64,000 nucleotides of DNA from CBFDBF01 sp050291465 (lineage in GTDB: Bacteria > Pseudomonadota > Gammaproteobacteria > Chromatiales > Chromatiaceae): assembly GCA_050291465.1 (NCBI GenBank), contig JBNKJV010000002.1, positions 216,415 through 280,414 on the forward strand, read 5' to 3'. The translations under genes were made by a program, and so were the position numbers. Position 1 is the stretch's first letter, and the number at the start of each line of letters is the position of its first letter. Under the pieces are notes generated by a model. The model ran no database searches, had not been told where the DNA came from, and saw only the letters and a list, made by a program, of their open reading frames with translations. Positions 25,575 through 34,901 of the stretch are shown one piece after another.

Positions 25575-28500
25575 CTAACTTGCCGCCATCAGCGCCGCCT
25601 CTTCCACGTCCACCGAGACCAGCCTGGAAACGCCTGCCTCGTGCATGGTGACACCTGTGAGGTGCCTGGCAATCTCCATGGTGATCTTGTTGTGGGTGAT
25701 AAAGATAAACTGCACCCGATCCGACATGGATTTCACCAGATCACAAAAACGGCCTACGTTGGCATCATCCAGCGGCGCGTCCACCTCATCCAGCATACAG
25801 AAAGGCGCCGGATTGAGCTCGAAGATGGCGAACACCAGGGCCACCGCTGTAAGCGCCTTTTCGCCACCGGAAAGGAGATGGATACTGGTGTTGCGTTTAC
25901 CGGGCGGACGCGCCATCACGGTTACGCCGGTATCCAGCAGATCCTCACCGGTCAGCTGCAGATAAGCGTGGCCTCCGCCGAACAGCCGGGGAAACTTCTC
26001 CTGCAGTCCGTTGTTGACCCGATCGAAGGTCTCCTTAAAGCGTGTCCGGGTTTCCCGGTCTATCTTGCGAATGGCGTTTTCAAGTGTCTGCAATGATTCT
26101 GTAACATCTGCATGCTGGGCATCCAGGTACTGTTTACGCTCCGACTGTTCCTGAAACTCGTCGATAGCCGCCAGATTTATAGGACCGAGACGACGGATAC
26201 GCGCATCCATCCTTTCCAACTCCTCTTCCCAGGTCTCCTTGCTGGCATCCTCCGGCAATTCCCGAAGTAACTCAACGGGGACAAAACCGGATTCCTGAAT
26301 CTGTTCTTCTATGGTCTGGTGGTGGATCCGGACCTCCTGCCGCTGCATCCTTTCCTGCTCCAGGAGATTGCGTTGATCCTGTACCTTCTGTTCCGCCTCA
26401 TTGCGTTCCTGTTCATGTTTGCGAAGAGCCGCTTCAATCTCCTCCAGAGATCGGCGTGCACCTTTCAGTTCCTCTTCCACTTCGATGCGGAGCTGGAGCT
26501 GCCTTTCCAGTTCACCACCCCACTCGGAGAGGGGTTGCTCCGCCGTCTCCAGGGCCCTGCGCAACTCATCCCTGCGTTCGGTGAAATGGGAAAGCTGGCC
26601 CTTCATCCGCTGCAGACTCTCTGTGAGGGACTGCTGGGATGAACGCATGGACTCGATTTTCAGGGCGATTTCATGCACCAGATTACGCTGCTGTTGTGCC
26701 TTGTTTCGCGCCTCTTCCAATTGGGAACGCAGCGCATCGCGCCGCGCGATCAGCCGCTCCCGGCGTTCGCCGAGCGTCTCCATCTCGTGCAACGCCTTAT
26801 GCAGACTGTCGCGGGCCTGATCCAGCCCTTCACGTTCCTGTTGTTGCTGGCGTTGCAGCTCTTCCACCTCGCTGCGTATGTTGTCGTCCCGGTTTCTTAG
26901 ATGTTCCGCTCTGGCTTTCCTGCCGCTGAGATTGGAACGTATCTCCGAAAGATCGCGGTTGGCTTCGTTAAACTGCCGCTGCAGTTGCTCCCTGGTATTT
27001 TCCACCTGCTGCAGACGTTCTCTGCCCTGCTGAATGGCGGTTTCCAGTTCCGCCGCCTTGCTCTCCAGTTCCTGCTGTCGGGCCGCCAGATCCCGGATCT
27101 CCTGTTCCCGTTGCAGCACGCCCTGGTCCTGATCCGCTGATCGGCTCAATCGCAGCCAGTTCGGACCCATCCAGACACCATCCCGGGTAACCACCGACTC
27201 GTGGCCCCTTAGCCGCTTCCTGATCTCCAGGGCCTGCGGCAACCCGTCCGCCACGTGGACCCCCTCCAGCAGACCGTCCAGAGGCCAGGGAGAGCGTACC
27301 TTGCCGAGCAACAGATCCGCCGAGGTGACACCCTGTCCCGAACCTGCCGTGGTATCGAACAGCGTTACCGTGCCCTCCCCCAGACCGCTCATGGCCCCGG
27401 CCAGCCCTTCCAGGTTACCGGTGCAGACCGCCTGCAAATGAAAACCGAGGACCGTCTCCACCGCCTGTTGCCAACCGGACTCTACCTCGATACGCTCCGC
27501 CAGCCGCGCCGCCTGCCCCAGTTCGTGCTGTTCCAGCCAGCCGGATACCGCGCTGTCATCCTTACCGAGAGCCGCTTCCTGCAGCGCCTCCAAGGATGCA
27601 TAGCGCCCCTTGACGGTCTGCAGTTGTGCCCTGGTGTCATCCTGCTCGTTACGCAGCCTGGTATTGTTGTCACGGATGGTAACGATCTGCTCCCCGACCT
27701 GGGAGAGTTGCTCCTGCAGGTGGGCCACCCGGCTGAGGTTTTGCTGCTCCTTCTCCTGAAGTCGCGCTATCTCCTGCTGCAATTGCGGTTCCTGAAGCCG
27801 TTCCAATTCCTCGGATAGACGCTTTAGCCTGTTTTCGTGATTTCTTTCCTGCTGTTCCAGATGATTAATACGGGTCCGTTCCACCTGAGCGGTCTGAGCC
27901 GGCTGCGCCGCCTGACGGTTGAACTCCTCCCATTCGAGCTGCCAGGCTTGCATCGCCTGTTCCTCTTCCGCCAGCTTTTCTGCGACTATCCGATCTTCGT
28001 CCTGCACGGCATTGAGTTTCGGCTGTTCCTGTGCCAACTGAGCTTCAAGTTCCTGCAGCCGCCCGCTGTCCTGCTGTTGGTGGTCGTGCGCTTCCTGCCA
28101 GGATTTTTCCGTCTGCTCCAGATCCAACTGCTGCTGCTGACGCAGCTCTTTGGTGTGTTTAATGGACTGTTCAAGGCGGGCTATCTCCGAACCTACAGCG
28201 TAGAAACGCCCCTGAACCTTATTGAACTGCTCGTTCGCGTCAGCATGGTTTTCCCGGCAACGCTCGATTTCCGCCTCGAGACTGCGCTGGCCGGCGACCG
28301 CTGCCTGCATGGCGGTCTCCCGTTCCGCCAGCGCCCGATCATGGCCCGCCAATTCCTCTTCCAGGGAGCGCCAGCGCAGAGCCAACAGCTCCGCCTTCAG
28401 CTGTCGCTCCTTCTCCTTCATTTTCTTGTACCGTTCCGCGGTGGCCGCCTGCCGTTTTAGATGCAGAAGTTGTTTCTCCACCTCTTCCAGCAGATCATTA

Positions 28501-29081
28501 AGCCGATCCAGGTTGTCGCGGGTATGCCGGATACGGTTTTCCGTTTCCCGGCGTCGCTCCTTGTACTTGGAAATCCCGGCCGCCTCTTCCAGAAACGCAC
28601 GCAACTCCTCGGGTCGGGCCTCGATCAGGCGGGAAATCATTCCCTGCTCGATAATAGAGTAGCTGCGGGGCCCGAGTCCGGTACCCAGGAACAGATCGGT
28701 GATATCACGGCGCCGGCAACGCACGCCGTTGAGGAAATAGCCCGACTGGCCGTCACGGAAGACCTGCCGTTTTACCGAGATCTGTCCATACTGGGCGTAC
28801 TGCCCCCCTGCACTGCCGTCGCTGTTGTCGAACAGCAGTTCGATACTTGCGGTTCCTACGGGTTTGCGTGATGAGGAGCCGTTGAATATGACGTCGGCCA
28901 TGGACTCTCCGCGCAACATCTTGGCGGAGCTTTCACCCATGACCCAACGGACGGCATCGATGATGTTGGATTTACCGCAACCGTTGGGACCGACGACACC
29001 AACCAGATTGCTCGGCATGTGCACGGTCGTCGGATCCACGAAAGATTTGAATCCGGCGAGTTTGATCTTCTCAAGACGCAT
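25575..29081 (-). CDS. smc: Chromosome segregation ATPase Smc
   Basis: Core of the Smc-ScpAB condensin. 1168 residues. The N-terminal head has the Walker A loop GPNGCGKSNIIDAV (32-45). Two long coiled-coil arms rich in Gln, Glu, Arg and Leu surround a hinge at about 500-660 (SGWLEQHELGQAARL, GAMSGLGEGTVTL). The C-terminal head has the ABC signature LSGGEKALTAVALVFA and Walker B FCMLDEVDAPLDD. It starts MRLEKIKLAGFKSF, the invariant Smc start. It is divergent from queF and heads smc-zipA-ligA. Both kleisin-side partners, scpA and scpB, are in this window 13 kb away. Confidence 0.97.
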   Translation of the reverse strand: MRLEKIKLAGFKSFVDPTTVHMPSNLVGVVGPNGCGKSNIIDAVRWVMGESSAKMLRGESMADVIFNGSSSRKPVGTASIELLFDNSDGSAGGQYAQYGQISVKRQVFRDGQSGYFLNGVRCRRRDITDLFLGTGLGPRSYSIIEQGMISRLIEARPEELRAFLEEAAGISKYKERRRETENRIRHTRDNLDRLNDLLEEVEKQLLHLKRQAATAERYKKMKEKERQLKAELLALRWRSLEEELAGHDRALAERETAMQAAVAGQRSLEAEIERCRENHADANEQFNKVQGRFYAVGSEIARLEQSIKHTKELRQQQQLDLEQTEKSWQEAHDHQQQDSGRLQELEAQLAQEQPKLNAVQDEDRIVAEKLAEEEQAMQAWQLEWEEFNRQAAQPAQTAQVERTRINHLEQQERNHENRLKRLSEELERLQEPQLQQEIARLQEKEQQNLSRVAHLQEQLSQVGEQIVTIRDNNTRLRNEQDDTRAQLQTVKGRYASLEALQEAALGKDDSAVSGWLEQHELGQAARLAERIEVESGWQQAVETVLGFHLQAVCTGNLEGLAGAMSGLGEGTVTLFDTTAGSGQGVTSADLLLGKVRSPWPLDGLLEGVHVADGLPQALEIRKRLRGHESVVTRDGVWMGPNWLRLSRSADQDQGVLQREQEIRDLAARQQELESKAAELETAIQQGRERLQQVENTREQLQRQFNEANRDLSEIRSNLSGRKARAEHLRNRDDNIRSEVEELQRQQQQEREGLDQARDSLHKALHEMETLGERRERLIARRDALRSQLEEARNKAQQQRNLVHEIALKIESMRSSQQSLTESLQRMKGQLSHFTERRDELRRALETAEQPLSEWGGELERQLQLRIEVEEELKGARRSLEEIEAALRKHEQERNEAEQKVQDQRNLLEQERMQRQEVRIHHQTIEEQIQESGFVPVELLRELPEDASKETWEEELERMDARIRRLGPINLAAIDEFQEQSERKQYLDAQHADVTESLQTLENAIRKIDRETRTRFKETFDRVNNGLQEKFPRLFGGGHAYLQLTGEDLLDTGVTVMARPPGKRNTSIHLLSGGEKALTAVALVFAIFELNPAPFCMLDEVDAPLDDANVGRFCDLVKSMSDRVQFIFITHNKITMEIARHLTGVTMHEAGVSRLVSVDVEEAALMAAS

Positions 29082-29249
29082 GGGCGGCTAAGATACCGTC
29101 TGGCCGCCTGCGATACAAGGGAATCTTAAATCTATAATTAACATTAGTTAAACCTTTTTACTTATTGTTTTTTATTGCATTTTTACCTGCTTTATAAGGA
29201 ATATGTCGATTCTCCGGTCATCACCCTTTTTGGCAAACCGAGACTCCCG

Positions 29250-29255
29250 TATAAT
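29250..29255 (+). promoter_or_regulatory. Probable -10 element for queF
   Basis: A consensus TATAAT 39 bases before the queF ATG. The best -35 at 17 bases is TTTTTG (29227-29232), a weak match. The implied leader is about 32 bases, too short for a preQ1 riboswitch. Confidence 0.5.
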
Positions 29256-29293
29256 CGGCGCCCATTACTTGATATTCGACTTGGCAGTTCCCT

Positions 29294-29683
29294 ATGGCAA
29301 CCCGTCCGCAAAAGACCCTGGAAACCTTCGCAAACCCCAACCCTGACCGTGACTATACCATCCGTATCGAGGTTCCGGAGTTTACATGTCTCTGTCCTAA
29401 AACGGGACAACCGGACTTCGCCGAACTCACCATAGAGTACGTCGCCGACAAGCTCTGTGTCGAACTCAAGTCACTTAAACTCTATGTCTGGTCCTTCCGT
29501 GACGAGGGGGCATTTCACGAAGCGGTTACCAATCAGATACTCAGTGATCTGGTGGCGGCGATTGAGCCGCGTTACATGCGGCTTACCGCGGAATTCAATG
29601 TGCGCGGTGGAATTTTCACTACCGTGGTGGCGGATCATCGCGCCGAAAACTGGAACCCTCCAGCTTCGGTCAATCTCCCCTAG
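29294..29683 (+). CDS. queF: NADPH-dependent 7-cyano-7-deazaguanine reductase (QueF, short form)
   Basis: Reduces preQ0 to preQ1 in queuosine synthesis. 129 residues, the unimodular (YkvM-type) form rather than the ~280-residue E. coli form. The active-site segment TCLCPKTGQPDFAELTIEY holds the catalytic Cys and Asp. The QueF signature LKSLKLYVWSFRDEGAFHE (near 55-73) is intact. It is a single gene divergent from smc and followed after 139 bases by the sugar dehydrogenase gene. No other queuosine gene is in the window. Confidence 0.95.
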   Translation: MATRPQKTLETFANPNPDRDYTIRIEVPEFTCLCPKTGQPDFAELTIEYVADKLCVELKSLKLYVWSFRDEGAFHEAVTNQILSDLVAAIEPRYMRLTAEFNVRGGIFTTVVADHRAENWNPPASVNLP

Positions 29684-29822
29684 GATCCCTGTCAGTGTAG
29701 ATAACAGTTGTTTTTCAGCACCGAGATTCAATCGCCGGGACAGGCATTTGGAGAACAGCGGAAACTCGTATACAGTTCTCTGGTTACCTGTCATTTAGGA
29801 TATAAAAAGAAAGAAAGCGGAT

Positions 29823-31100
29823 ATGTTCGATTTAGATAAGACGCGAATAGGCATTGTTGGACTTGGCTATGTCGGTCTGCCTCTGGCCGTGGAGTTTGGA
29901 AAGCGATTTCCAACCGTGGGACTGGATATCAATTCCAAAAGGATTGAAGAATTGAAACAGGGACATGACTCCACCCTCGAGACCGATGCGGAGGAACTGG
30001 CTGAGGCGCAACAATTGAGTTTCACCGATCAACCGGAAGCGCTGCGGGAATGCAACGTCTACATCGTCACCGTTCCAACACCCATAACCAGCCATAAACA
30101 ACCGGACCTCTCCCCCCTGGTTTCAGCTAGCACCTCCGTGGGTAAACTCCTGAAACAGGGTGACATAGTGATCTATGAATCCACGGTCTATCCCGGCGCC
30201 ACCGAGGAGGTATGTATCCCTATCCTGGAAACGGAATCCGGCCTGGTTTTTAACCGCGACTTTTTTGCCGGCTACAGTCCGGAACGTATCAATCCGGGCG
30301 ACAAACAGCACCGTCTGGTCAATATAACCAAGGTTACCTCCGGTTCCACGCCCGAGGCGGCGGATTTCGTCGACGCCCTCTATGGCAGTATCGTCTCCGC
30401 CGGCACCCATAAAGCGAGCAGCATCAAGGTGGCGGAAGCGGCCAAGGTGATCGAGAATACCCAGCGCGACGTCAACATCGCCCTGATCAATGAGCTGGCA
30501 CTGATCTTCAACCGACTCGGCATTGATACCGAGGAGGTACTCGCAGCCGCGGGAAGCAAATGGAACTTCCTCCCCTTCCGCCCCGGACTCGTGGGAGGAC
30601 ACTGTATCGGTGTCGATCCCTATTATCTGACCCACAAGGCACAGGCTATAGGATATCAGCCGGAAATTATTCTCGCCGGCCGCCGAATTAACGACAATAT
30701 GGGTAGGTATGTCGTTAGTTCCGTGGTTAAGATGATGATTCAGCGTAACATCGCGGTTGCCGGCAGCCGGGTCCTGATCCTCGGACTTACTTTCAAGGAG
30801 AATTGCCCCGATATCCGCAATACCCGGGTCGTGGATATGGTCTCCGAGATGCAGAGTTACGGCGCCAATGTGGATGTTTACGATCCCTGGGTCGACAAAG
30901 AGGAAGCCCATGCGGAACTGGGAATTGAACCGATCGACGCACCGGAAGACAACAGCTACGACGCAATAATCATCGCTGTCGCTCACCGGCAGTTCGCGGA
31001 AATGGGAGTCGGCCGACTGCGTGGACTCGGTAAATCCCCATCGATCCTTTACGATATCAAACACCTGCTACCTGCCGATGAGGTGGATGGGAGGTTATAG
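29823..31100 (+). CDS. UDP-N-acetylhexosamine 6-dehydrogenase (TviB/WbpA-type nucleotide-sugar dehydrogenase)
   Basis: 425 residues. N-terminal Rossmann domain RIGIVGLGYVGLPLAVEF (8-25), central UDP-sugar DH domain and C-terminal domain. The catalytic Cys is in GLVGGHCIGVDPYYLTHKA, with Lys in EAAKVIENTQRDVNIAL. Sequence style (SPERINPGDKQH, ITKVTSGSTPEAA) matches the Vi-antigen TviB/VipA group, which oxidises UDP-GlcNAc or UDP-GalNAc to the uronic acid; UDP-glucose dehydrogenase (Ugd) is less likely. The product would feed capsule or O-antigen synthesis with the epimerase encoded next. Five GTTGTCA repeats begin directly after the stop codon. Confidence 0.9.
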   Translation: MFDLDKTRIGIVGLGYVGLPLAVEFGKRFPTVGLDINSKRIEELKQGHDSTLETDAEELAEAQQLSFTDQPEALRECNVYIVTVPTPITSHKQPDLSPLVSASTSVGKLLKQGDIVIYESTVYPGATEEVCIPILETESGLVFNRDFFAGYSPERINPGDKQHRLVNITKVTSGSTPEAADFVDALYGSIVSAGTHKASSIKVAEAAKVIENTQRDVNIALINELALIFNRLGIDTEEVLAAAGSKWNFLPFRPGLVGGHCIGVDPYYLTHKAQAIGYQPEIILAGRRINDNMGRYVVSSVVKMMIQRNIAVAGSRVLILGLTFKENCPDIRNTRVVDMVSEMQSYGANVDVYDPWVDKEEAHAELGIEPIDAPEDNSYDAIIIAVAHRQFAEMGVGRLRGLGKSPSILYDIKHLLPADEVDGRL

Positions 31101-31136
31101 GTTGTCAGTTGTCAGTTGTCAGTTGTCAGTTGTCAG
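31101..31136. repeat. Tandem heptamer repeat (GTTGTCA)x5
   Basis: Five exact GTTGTCA copies plus one base, starting at the first base after the dehydrogenase stop. A second cluster of related units (ACTGTTA/AACTGTTAAC) follows at about 31200-31237, just before the epimerase ribosome site. Same repeat family as 12005 and 16917. Confidence 0.9.
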
Positions 31137-31199
31137 AAAAGTAAAAGTCAGCCTAGGATAATGCTTCTCCAAACCATCAACTACCAACCGAAATCAAAT

Positions 31200-31237
31200 T
31201 ACTGTTAACTGTTAACTTCTAACTGTTAACTGCTTAC
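31200..31237. repeat. Second heptamer cluster before the epimerase gene
   Basis: Imperfect units ACTGTTA ACTGTTA ACTTCTA ACTGTTA ACTGCTT with 7-base period. They end 15 bases before the epimerase ATG, so they probably lie in its leader or promoter region. Confidence 0.75.
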
Positions 31238-31251
31238 TACATGGAGTAAAC

Positions 31252-32259
31252 ATGAAAGTCTTGGTCACCGGCAGTGCCGGCTTTATTGGATCGGCCCTCT
31301 CCCTGCGGTTACTGGAGCGTGGAGACGAGGTGATCGGTATCGATTCCCTGAACGAGTATTACGATGTCGAGCTTAAAAAGGCCCGGCTTGCCCGTACTAC
31401 ATCCCACCCCGGTTTCACTGATCTGCGTATTCACCTTGAAGACCGGGAAGCGGTCGCCGATGCGTTCTCCACTTATAAACCTGATCGCGTAGTCAACCTG
31501 GCGGCTCAGGCCGGTGTTCGTTATTCCCTGGAGAATCCCCAGTCTTATATCGACACCAATCTGGTCGGTTTTGGAAATATCCTTGAGGGTTGCCGTCATA
31601 ACGGAGTCCAGCATCTGGTATATGCCTCCAGCAGTTCTGTCTATGGCGCCAATACCAACATGCCGTTTTCCGTTCATCACAACGTTGACCACCCATTGAG
31701 CCTCTATGCCGCCAGCAAGAAGGCAAATGAGCTTATGGCCCATACCTACAGCCATCTCTACAACCTGCCGACCACGGGTCTACGTTTCTTCACCGTTTAT
31801 GGCCCCTGGGGGCGCCCCGACATGGCGCTGTTTCTCTTCACCAAGGCGATCCTTGCCGGAGAGCCTATTAATGTCTTCAACTACGGAAACCACCGCCGCG
31901 ACTTCACCTATATCGATGATATTGTCGAAGGCGTGATCCGCACCCTGGACCGGGTGGCGGAACCCAACGGCGCCTGGTCCGGCGAAGCGCCCGATTCCGC
32001 TACCAGCTCAGCCCCCTACCGGCTCTACAACATCGGCAACAATCAACCTGTAGAACTCAGGCACTACATCGAAGTACTTGAGGATTGCCTGGGTAAAAAA
32101 GCCGAGCAGAATCTGCTGCCGTTGCAGCCTGGAGACGTGCCGGACACATACGCGGACGTTGACGACCTGGTACGGGACGTAGGCTACAAACCCGCCACCT
32201 CGGTGGAAGACGGCGTTCGCCGATTCGTTGAGTGGTACCGGGACTATTACAAGGTTTAG
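31252..32259 (+). CDS. NAD-dependent nucleotide-sugar epimerase (UDP-glucuronate 4-epimerase-like)
   Basis: 335-residue extended SDR. NAD-binding VTGSAGFIGSALSLRLLERG (4-23), active-site Ser in YASSSSVYGAN (near 124-134) and Tyr-x3-Lys in SLYAASKKANE (near 147-157). LAAQAGVRYSLENP and TVYGPWGRPDMAL are typical of the UDP-glucuronate/UDP-galacturonate 4-epimerase group (CapI, WbnF). Together with the dehydrogenase gene 151 bases upstream it forms a small surface-sugar locus. Glycosyltransferases are not in the window, so the glycan is unknown. Ribosome site GGAG six bases before the ATG. Confidence 0.9.
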   Translation: MKVLVTGSAGFIGSALSLRLLERGDEVIGIDSLNEYYDVELKKARLARTTSHPGFTDLRIHLEDREAVADAFSTYKPDRVVNLAAQAGVRYSLENPQSYIDTNLVGFGNILEGCRHNGVQHLVYASSSSVYGANTNMPFSVHHNVDHPLSLYAASKKANELMAHTYSHLYNLPTTGLRFFTVYGPWGRPDMALFLFTKAILAGEPINVFNYGNHRRDFTYIDDIVEGVIRTLDRVAEPNGAWSGEAPDSATSSAPYRLYNIGNNQPVELRHYIEVLEDCLGKKAEQNLLPLQPGDVPDTYADVDDLVRDVGYKPATSVEDGVRRFVEWYRDYYKV

Positions 32260-32269
32260 CGCCCGGCCG

Positions 32270-32689
32270 CTATTGACCGGGCGGATACTCCGGGAATACG
32301 GGCAAGTCACCCGCCGGACAGGACCACTCCGCCCGCGAATCCCAGAAGATCCTCGACTGCGGCAGCAACGGCGGATTCTCGTCCAGAGATCCGGCCGGAA
32401 CTATGGCCAACTCATACTCCGGCAGTACCCGCGGCAACTGGCCACCGCAATTCCCGCAGAAACAGGTGGTGAAACGTTCCGATTCAGGCACTTTATAGCG
32501 GTGTACCAATTCCTCCCCTTGCGTCCAGGCAAAACTTGACGGCTTTAGTACCACATTTGTGCTGTGCCCGGTCCCCGTTGCCTTACGGCAGCGACTGCAG
32601 TGGCAATGGGAAAAACGCAGGATCTCGCCTGCAATCTCATAATGAACGGTGCCGCAAAGGCAACTCCCGAAAAGTCTGGTTTGAGTCAT
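32270..32689 (-). CDS. GFA-family (glutathione-dependent formaldehyde-activating-like) zinc protein
   Basis: 139 residues starting MTQTRLFGSC. Zinc-site cysteines follow the family pattern: CLCGTVHYE (10-18), CHCSRCRKATGTG (29-41) and CFCGNCGGQLP (76-86). The fold is Mss4-like. Although the family is named after S-hydroxymethylglutathione synthesis, most members are of unknown function. It converges on the epimerase with an 11-base gap. It is the first gene at the edge of the accessory stretch, with codon use still like its GC-rich neighbours. Confidence 0.88.
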   Translation of the reverse strand: MTQTRLFGSCLCGTVHYEIAGEILRFSHCHCSRCRKATGTGHSTNVVLKPSSFAWTQGEELVHRYKVPESERFTTCFCGNCGGQLPRVLPEYELAIVPAGSLDENPPLLPQSRIFWDSRAEWSCPAGDLPVFPEYPPGQ

Positions 32690-32728
32690 AGCGATCTTTC
32701 CTCAAGCGCTGGTGCAAATCCAGCATGG

Positions 32729-33220
32729 TTATGCGCGACTCTTAATACACTGTAGTTGGCCGGTATAACTGTCCTTGACGGTGTTTTTAATTATCTCGCA
32801 GACGGCCTTCGCCTCTTCCTCGGTAAGGCCCCATACGATCATGCGCGCATTGCGCTCGTAACGGTTGCCTTTATTCAGGCTAAGATATGTAGTGTATGTC
32901 GGCTGATCGGAAAACAGTTTCATATAACGGGCATCCAAGTTCCCACTACATTCCGATAATTTCACTTTGCACTGCCTGCATTTCTTAAACAGCCCTTGCA
33001 GATACTCTTCCGATCTCATTTGGCAATCCTCATCGGACACCATTTCCGCCACCAACACATACTCAAAGCTTCTTGATAATTCCGGTGCTTCAAAAATGAT
33101 CCGGGATTCGAGATAGACCGGATCACTTATTTCTAAAGGATTTTCCAAATAAGTATTCAGATAGCCGTAGCCGAAATAGCCTGCGACCGCAATAATTATC
33201 AACGTCAAAAGGTTTTTCAT
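32729..33220 (-). CDS. Unrecognised protein with N-terminal membrane anchor
   Basis: 163 residues. An N-terminal hydrophobic segment (LLTLIIIAVAGYFGYGY, 4-20) is either an uncleaved signal or an anchor. The rest is soluble and carries six cysteines, four of them clustered (CQMRSEEYL, KKCRQCKVKLSEC), so disulfides in the periplasm or a metal site are possible. No family is recognised. It starts the AT-richer stretch and is followed by the DUF2314 gene upstream on the same strand (149-base gap). AGGAAGA before the ATG supports the start. Confidence 0.7.
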   Translation of the reverse strand: MKNLLTLIIIAVAGYFGYGYLNTYLENPLEISDPVYLESRIIFEAPELSRSFEYVLVAEMVSDEDCQMRSEEYLQGLFKKCRQCKVKLSECSGNLDARYMKLFSDQPTYTTYLSLNKGNRYERNARMIVWGLTEEEAKAVCEIIKNTVKDSYTGQLQCIKSRA

Positions 33221-33369
33221 TTTAATCTTCCTTGTTTGCGCAAATAATATAATGTCCGCGGAATTATACGAAACTCCGCTTCTTCAGCGACTCACGCGGA
33301 GATTTACATTACACAACAACTTTAGCAACGGACCCGCAACCCCCATACCGACGATCGCAGAAAATAGAG

Positions 33370-34824
33370 TTACTTTATGCCGTCCGCCTTATTGCTCTGA
33401 TTCGTTTTTTCCATTTTTTCAATTATCGCACCGGTTTCGTTCCCTTCCTCCGTTCCGTCAGGAAATCTTTCGAGGTAATCAAAAACATCCTCTTGCTTAA
33501 TTTCCACAACCTGTCCGGCGTGAAGCGTTGGGATATAGAAAGGTTCGTTGCTCAACACGCCACGTATAGCGTTCTCTTTCCACTCGGTTATTTCAACCCA
33601 CATCCATTCGTTCCCGCCGTCAGGTACCTTAAACGGTGCTTTAACCAGGATATATCCACCAGGCTGCAATCCCTCATTAAACTTCTTTTGTAAAAAGGGC
33701 AGCTTTTCTTTCGCACGTTGACTCGCAGCCAGAAGCTCGTCGGTATGTTCAATGTGCGTAACTCCGTCCTGCGACCCAAACAGCGTATCGAGCAATTTCG
33801 TCTGCTTGGCATGCACGTCGCGCCCCGGATACCTGCCGAAGGCTATCTCTATAAGACGATTATTCGGATCTCCCTCCTCCCAAATACCTTTCTTCAAAGC
33901 CAGTTGCGCGGTACCGGTGGCGTTTGGATATAGATATTTGATCTGGTATTCACGAACCTCCTTGTTCTGAATCTTGTGGATATCCAGATCATATTCACCC
34001 GTTGTTTCGATAACCGCCCCCTCCGTCATCGCCTGGCAGAAGAGATTAATCAGATGCCCCATGTTCCGATTATTCGACCAGGAGAAATCCTCCACTACCA
34101 CGTCCGGCAACCCGAACTTGGTCATCCCCAAGGTGATCGCACGAACGAATTCCCCAGACTTGTAGGAATGTATAGTGATGAAATCAGAAATATCCGGGAA
34201 GCCGTCGGTCCAGGATTCCATCCGTCTTTTCCGCCACTCCTCGGGCGTAAAGATCTCGCGGTTCTCCTCATCCCACAATAGCCCGCCGGTTCGCTCTGCC
34301 AGTTTCGCGGCGATTCGATTTGCACTCTTCAAGGCCTGCCAGACATGCTCCCTGCCATGCGCGAAATTCATGATGATGACATATCGGCTTTCCTGGAGCT
34401 GCTCTGCCTGCTGAGTTGTAAGCCCGCGCCCAAAGTACTTGATGAACTCCAGATCCGGGGGCGTATACTGCTCCTTTACCTTTTCAGTGCTAGAGACGCT
34501 TACGACCGGTTTTTCTGGATTTTCCGGCAATTCAGCGACCAACGTGGGGCCGGCGGCTTCTTGCGATAACAATTGTCCAAGGATCTTTTTCGGGTCGCCT
34601 GACGGTGCTGGCAAATAGTATATGGCGTACTGAAAATGAATATAGTCGCTCATTAACGGACCCGCCGGCACCAGCTCCTGCCTTTTCATCCCGCCTTCTT
34701 TGGCACTCAATTTTCCGGGGCCTGTCATCGCCACGGCGACAACAACCGATATGAGCATATACAGGACGGCACGTTTCATACCGATACGTCGTACTGGATT
34801 AGAAAAACTGATTTTCGACGTCAT
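33370..34824 (-). CDS. Exported protein with C-terminal DUF2314 domain
   Basis: 484 residues. A membrane-directing hydrophobic segment (AVLYMLISVVVAVAMTG, 19-35) follows a basic start; Met16 is an alternative start giving a cleaner signal peptide. The middle (about 60-360) is not recognised. Residues ~375-455 match DUF2314/YegJ-type domains: GYILVKAPFKVPDGGNEWMWVEI-like block, then GVLSNEPFYIPTLHAGQ and EDVFDYLE. The last 25 residues are polar and low-complexity. The family has no firm function; many members are secreted. Base composition is more AT-rich than the flanking core genes. Confidence 0.75.
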   Translation of the reverse strand: MTSKISFSNPVRRIGMKRAVLYMLISVVVAVAMTGPGKLSAKEGGMKRQELVPAGPLMSDYIHFQYAIYYLPAPSGDPKKILGQLLSQEAAGPTLVAELPENPEKPVVSVSSTEKVKEQYTPPDLEFIKYFGRGLTTQQAEQLQESRYVIIMNFAHGREHVWQALKSANRIAAKLAERTGGLLWDEENREIFTPEEWRKRRMESWTDGFPDISDFITIHSYKSGEFVRAITLGMTKFGLPDVVVEDFSWSNNRNMGHLINLFCQAMTEGAVIETTGEYDLDIHKIQNKEVREYQIKYLYPNATGTAQLALKKGIWEEGDPNNRLIEIAFGRYPGRDVHAKQTKLLDTLFGSQDGVTHIEHTDELLAASQRAKEKLPFLQKKFNEGLQPGGYILVKAPFKVPDGGNEWMWVEITEWKENAIRGVLSNEPFYIPTLHAGQVVEIKQEDVFDYLERFPDGTEEGNETGAIIEKMEKTNQSNKADGIK

Positions 34825-34901
34825 TGTTCACAAGCTCCGCATATAGAATCCGACATCATGATCCTCCACTATTGCGAGGATCGAAAAGGAGAACCACCAA
34901 G

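Noticed and set aside
29082..29118. Promoter TTGTAT-17-TATCTT directly before smc
   Set aside because: The -10 would lie only about 9 bases before the smc ATG, leaving no room for a normal start of transcription.
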